Origin: Candidatus Vagococcus giribetii
Lineage (GTDB): Bacteria > Bacillota > Bacilli > Lactobacillales > Vagococcaceae
Direction of reading: 5' to 3'
Assembly: GCF_017316185.1 (NCBI RefSeq)
Contig: NZ_JAFLVX010000007.1
Span: 381 to 38,482, forward strand
Length of the DNA stretch: 38,102 bases
Position numbers and translations under genes: made by a program. The notes below the pieces were generated by a model. The model was given only the letters and a program-made list of their open reading frames with translations. It did no database searches and was not told the origin of the DNA. Each line of letters begins with the position of its first letter. Positions within the stretch are counted from its first letter, which is position 1. Positions 35,212 to 38,102 of this stretch are shown in pieces.

Positions 35212-35558
35212 ATTATTATCTTCCTCTCAAATGATTTATATCACAAATGATACATCAGTGATACCCATTGAATATAACAAAAGAGAAAAGCTTAATCGAA
35301 CCTTATGCTTGTGAGTTACATTTAAAAAAAGAGGGTTTTTGATAAGATTTTTATCATGTTTGTGAAATAAATATTCAATGATTTCAAGGTATTGGTTCAC
35401 TACTGAACGAAAAAATGCTTGTGAAAGGAATAATTTTCTTTTGTCATTTTTTATTTTATTTGACCTAGAAGGTGAAAATAACTGTTGAAAGGCTTAAACT
35501 AAGATATAATGAAAACGTAATAATTTATTCTTAAAATAGTTTGAAGGTAGGCGTTAGA
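35212..35558. other. Divergent nox/GDPD regulatory region with TTGTGA half-sites
   Basis: A minus-strand extended -10, TGTTATATT (35279-35271), probably starts nox. TTGTGA occurs on the plus strand at 35309-35314, 35360-35365 and 35419-35424, and TTTGTGAT on the minus strand near 35250; the second is followed by TTCAATG at seven bases. They resemble halves of the Rex operator TTGTGAA-N4-TTCACAA, but no full site is present. TATCAC/GTGATA is a small inverted repeat near 35239-35263. TATAAT at 35505-35510 is the best -10 for the GDPD gene, with TTGAAA (35485-35490) only 14 bases away. Confidence 0.45.
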
Positions 35559-37364
35559 ATGCGGTATTTGATTGATAATTTTAAAAAAACTTGGGAGTTT
35601 ATTCGAGAGACAAAATCATCTTATGTTGATATTTTATTGATGCATGGATTTTTAATGTTTTTCTTAACACCATTTCTTGTTAGTGCTACTCAGTTTATTC
35701 TCAGACAAGGTGGGATAGCGTATATTTCATACGATAACTTAGGTATGATTTTTAGTCAGCACCCCTTTGTCTTTTTAGGTCTTATTGGGATGTTGTTACT
35801 ATTAGTAACATCAGTTTTCTTTGAATTTACTTTTTTATTACTGAGTGTGTATTTTATTAAGATAAAAAAGAAAATATCATTGAAGCAGTTGTTAAAGGGT
35901 ACGTTGTTACAACTTAAAAAAATTCGTTTTGGTACATTGCTATTTTTCTTATTTTATTTCTTTTTAGTGCTACCTCTAAGTGGTATTAAGTTCAACTCTG
36001 AATTACTAGCAAAATTTCAAATCCCAGTCTTTATTTTAGATGTGATTTTTGAAAATCGGGTAGCGTTTATTGCACTATTTGTTTTGTTTTATTTGATATT
36101 GATCTACATAGCCATTCGTTTGATTTTTGCACTACCAGAAATGATTTTAAAGGATAAACCTTTTAAAGAATCTGTTAAGTTTTCTTGGCAAGAAACAAAA
36201 GGTAGTTTCTTAAGAATACTTAGTCAATTTGTGATTGTCATGGGAACTTTTGCCATTGTGTCAGGGTTATCGACAACAGTGATAATTTTAGTTCAAGATT
36301 TAATTGAAACAAGTGCACCTAAATATGCATTAGGTTCAGCTATTTTTCTAATGACTGCTCTACAAGTGGTATGGCTGATTAACTTAATTTTTTCAACTGT
36401 GGGAATTTTCTTTGTAACAATTGATAATTTAGGCGTAAGAAACTTCTTACCAGCTACTTTATCTTGGTATAAAGAAGAAACACCAAAGGAGCAAGCAAAC
36501 TGGCAGAAACATCTTAAAAGTACTGGATTAGTAGTATTAATCATTGGACTAGTAGTGGTTGTAGGAACTTCTAATGCCGAGTTCTTAAGTAACCCAGCCT
36601 CAGTTAAACCAATTACAGTGTCGCATCGCGGAGTAGATAATAAAAATGGTGCTCAAAATACGATAGATTCTTTAATTAAGACAAGCACAGATACTCATCC
36701 TGACTACATAGAGATGGACGTCCAAGAAACAAAAGACCAACAATTTGTTGTGTTCCATGACTTTAATATGAAGAATTTAACGGGTGAAAATGTTAAACCA
36801 AATCAACTAACTCTTGATGAGTTAACAACTTTTACTGTTAAAGAAAATGGAAAAGAAGAACCTGTTGCCTCTTTTGATGATTACTTAGCTAAAGCCAACG
36901 AACTTAATCAAAAATTATTGATTGAAATTAAGCCTACTAAAGATGACTCACCTGAGATGATTGATAACTTTATTAAAAAATATGGTGATGATATCATTGA
37001 ACATGGACACACTATCCAGTCTCTATCTTTTGATATTGTGGCTGAGCTGAAAGAGAAAAAGCCTGAGTTTGTTGTGGGGTATATTATGCCGTTTAGTGTT
37101 GTAGGACCACCTGAAGGAGATATGGATTTCTTTACTTTAGAGTACACAACCTTAAATTCAAACTTTATCGACTCAGCTAATGCCCAAGGAAAAGCAGTAT
37201 ATGCTTGGACGCCAAATGATGAAGATACTATGTCTCGTATGATGTTTTATGGAATTGATGGTATGATTACGGACCAAATGACTATTCTAAATAAAACAGT
37301 CAAGGACAATGAAAATATTACCTATTCAGATAAATTATTGTATTTTGTCATTGGAATTGGGTAG
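35559..37364 (+). CDS. Membrane-anchored glycerophosphodiester phosphodiesterase
   Basis: 601 residues. The N-terminal half (about 20-340) has roughly six to eight hydrophobic helices and matches the GPDPase membrane-domain type. The C-terminal GDPD barrel (about 350-585) is predicted to lie outside the membrane and has the catalytic HR of SHRG (His356), E385-x-D387 in IEMDVQ, and His400 in VFHD. It hydrolyses glycerophosphodiesters to glycerol-3-phosphate and an alcohol; substrates could be deacylated phospholipids or glycerophosphate polymers such as lipoteichoic acid, which is inference. A TTG at 35541 would add six residues but overlaps the ribosome site; AAGGTAGG ahead of the ATG at 35559 decides the start. 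It is a single-gene unit. Confidence 0.88.
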   Translation: MRYLIDNFKKTWEFIRETKSSYVDILLMHGFLMFFLTPFLVSATQFILRQGGIAYISYDNLGMIFSQHPFVFLGLIGMLLLLVTSVFFEFTFLLLSVYFIKIKKKISLKQLLKGTLLQLKKIRFGTLLFFLFYFFLVLPLSGIKFNSELLAKFQIPVFILDVIFENRVAFIALFVLFYLILIYIAIRLIFALPEMILKDKPFKESVKFSWQETKGSFLRILSQFVIVMGTFAIVSGLSTTVIILVQDLIETSAPKYALGSAIFLMTALQVVWLINLIFSTVGIFFVTIDNLGVRNFLPATLSWYKEETPKEQANWQKHLKSTGLVVLIIGLVVVVGTSNAEFLSNPASVKPITVSHRGVDNKNGAQNTIDSLIKTSTDTHPDYIEMDVQETKDQQFVVFHDFNMKNLTGENVKPNQLTLDELTTFTVKENGKEEPVASFDDYLAKANELNQKLLIEIKPTKDDSPEMIDNFIKKYGDDIIEHGHTIQSLSFDIVAELKEKKPEFVVGYIMPFSVVGPPEGDMDFFTLEYTTLNSNFIDSANAQGKAVYAWTPNDEDTMSRMMFYGIDGMITDQMTILNKTVKDNENITYSDKLLYFVIGIG

Positions 37365-37385
37365 TTTAAACGAAATTATGAATGA

Positions 37386-37423
37386 GAAATGAATGCTGTG
37401 AGTGTTCATTTCTTCTTTTTTTT
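37386..37423 (+). terminator. Terminator of the GDPD gene
   Basis: GAAATGAA (37386-37393) pairs with TTCATTTC (37405-37412), followed by TTCTTTTTTTT. Confidence 0.82.
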
Positions 37424-37450
37424 GTTAAGATAGGAAAGACTAAATATAGA
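37422..37450 (+). promoter_or_regulatory. Promoter of engB
   Basis: TTGTTA (37422-37427) and TATAGA (37445-37450) are exactly 17 bases apart. The start near 37457 leaves a leader of only about seven bases before the ATG at 37464. Confidence 0.55.
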
Positions 37451-37463
37451 AAGTGGCGATAAT

Positions 37464-38045
37464 ATGAAAGTACATCATGCCGAAATCGTGATTAGTGCCG
37501 TACAACCAGAACAATACCCAAAGACACAATTGCCTGAAATTGCTTTAGCTGGACGTTCTAATGTGGGTAAATCATCATTTATTAATACCTTAATCAATCG
37601 AAAGAACTTGGCTAGAACTTCTGGAAAACCGGGGAAAACCCAAACATTAAACTTCTACTTAATTGAAGATGCCTTACATTTTGTAGATGTACCAGGTTAC
37701 GGATATGCGAAAGTTTCAAAAACAGAGCGTGCTAAATGGGGAGAAATGATTGAAACTTATATCACTCAAAGAGAACAGCTGAAAGCAGTTATATCTCTAG
37801 TTGATATGAGACATGATCCTTCAGCAGAAGATATCCAAATGTATGAATTTTTAAAATACTATAATATCCCTGTTATTGTAGTGGCAACAAAAGCTGATAA
37901 GATTAAGGGAAATCAATGGAACAAACATGAATCAGCTATTAAAAAGAAATTAAACTTTGACCCGAACGATGCGTTTATTGTCTTTTCATCTGAAACAAAA
38001 GAAGGAAAAGATAAAGCGTGGGCAGCTATTGAAAAATATTTATAA
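37464..38045 (+). CDS. engB: Ribosome biogenesis GTPase YsxC/EngB (YihA family)
   Basis: 193 residues, normal length. The GTPase has G1 GRSNVGKSS (30-38), G3 DVPGYG (75-80) and G4 TKADK near 147-151, with the family-typical G2 region [11 protein letters not shown]. It assists late assembly of the 50S subunit and is usually essential. The ribosome site is weak (AAAGTGG), and the predicted leader is very short. In many Firmicutes it follows clpX or lon; here it has its own promoter and a strong terminator and stands far from clpX. B. subtilis name: ysxC. Confidence 0.96.
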   Translation: MKVHHAEIVISAVQPEQYPKTQLPEIALAGRSNVGKSSFINTLINRKNLARTSGKPGKTQTLNFYLIEDALHFVDVPGYGYAKVSKTERAKWGEMIETYITQREQLKAVISLVDMRHDPSAEDIQMYEFLKYYNIPVIVVATKADKIKGNQWNKHESAIKKKLNFDPNDAFIVFSSETKEGKDKAWAAIEKYL

Positions 38046-38050
38046 ACTTA

Positions 38051-38092
38051 AAAACACTTAGTGAATTTCTTTATTTACTAAGTGTTTTCGTC
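38051..38092 (+). terminator. Terminator of engB
   Basis: AAAACACTTAGT (38051-38062) pairs perfectly with ACTAAGTGTTTT (38077-38088), and the stem extends inward with one wobble. The T tail is part of the descending arm. Confidence 0.85.
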
Positions 38093-38102
38093 TGTAAAAG
38101 TT

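Noticed and set aside
35360-35381. A complete Rex operator upstream of nox
   Set aside because: The left half TTGTGAA is good, but the right half TTCAATG and the 7-base gap do not match TTGTGAA-N4-TTCACAA.

Overview
The window reads as a chromosomal segment of a low-GC Gram-positive coccus of the order Lactobacillales, most likely family Enterococcaceae (Enterococcus or Vagococcus). The basis is the combination of a ClpE/DUF1827 pair, ptsHI, a BgsA/BgsB-type glycolipid synthase pair, a CopY/CopA copper operon with cop boxes, a Nox-type NADH oxidase with enterococcal signature motifs, and an Apf-like LysM protein. There are no tRNA or rRNA genes, no CRISPR array and no intact insertion sequence. 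Species-level assignment is inference.

Layout. (1) 1-6.4 kb: a very AT-rich cell-surface block with a 1381-residue double-domain teichoic-acid polymerase-like protein and a DUF6020-type multispanning membrane protein. (2) 6.5-8.2 kb: prfC (release factor 3). (3) 8.4-12.5 kb, minus strand: a membrane acyltransferase, a DUF1827 protein and clpE, the last behind a clear CtsR operator. (4) 12.6-15.0 kb: a 61-residue protein and ptsH-ptsI with a cre-like site. (5) 15.1-18.5 kb: bgsA-bgsB-flippase-like gene, the glycolipid anchor pathway for lipoteichoic acid. (6) 18.5-23.7 kb: a beta-hydroxyacid dehydrogenase, a YkuJ protein, a TPR protein, tig and clpX. (7) 23.8-27.4 kb: pstS without pstCAB, followed by a PhoP/PhoR two-component pair and preceded by PhoP-box-like direct repeats. 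(8) 27.4-30.4 kb: copY-copA. (9) 30.4-30.95 kb: a 590-bp gap with a truncated palindromic repeat, long inverted repeats, a promoter with an overlapping cre-like site, and traces of a decayed ORF; this is the least explained part of the window. (10) 30.9-38.1 kb: an Apf-like LysM protein, a nucleotidyltransferase, a VOC protein, nox, a membrane-anchored glycerophosphodiester phosphodiesterase, and engB (ysxC).

Functional themes. Proteostasis (clpE, tig, clpX), sugar transport and catabolite control (ptsHI, two cre-like sites), envelope polymers and lipids (TagF/TarL-like polymerase, BgsA/BgsB, flippase-like protein, GDPD, Apf-like hydrolase), phosphate and copper homeostasis, and redox balance (nox). 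Most transcription units are short and end in clear intrinsic terminators. Several apparent N-terminal extensions (genes at 9816, 18531, 19497, 20832, 32004 and 35559) were trimmed to downstream ATG codons with proper Shine-Dalgarno spacing.

All promoter, operator and RNA calls come from reading the sequence by eye; no search or folding program was run.
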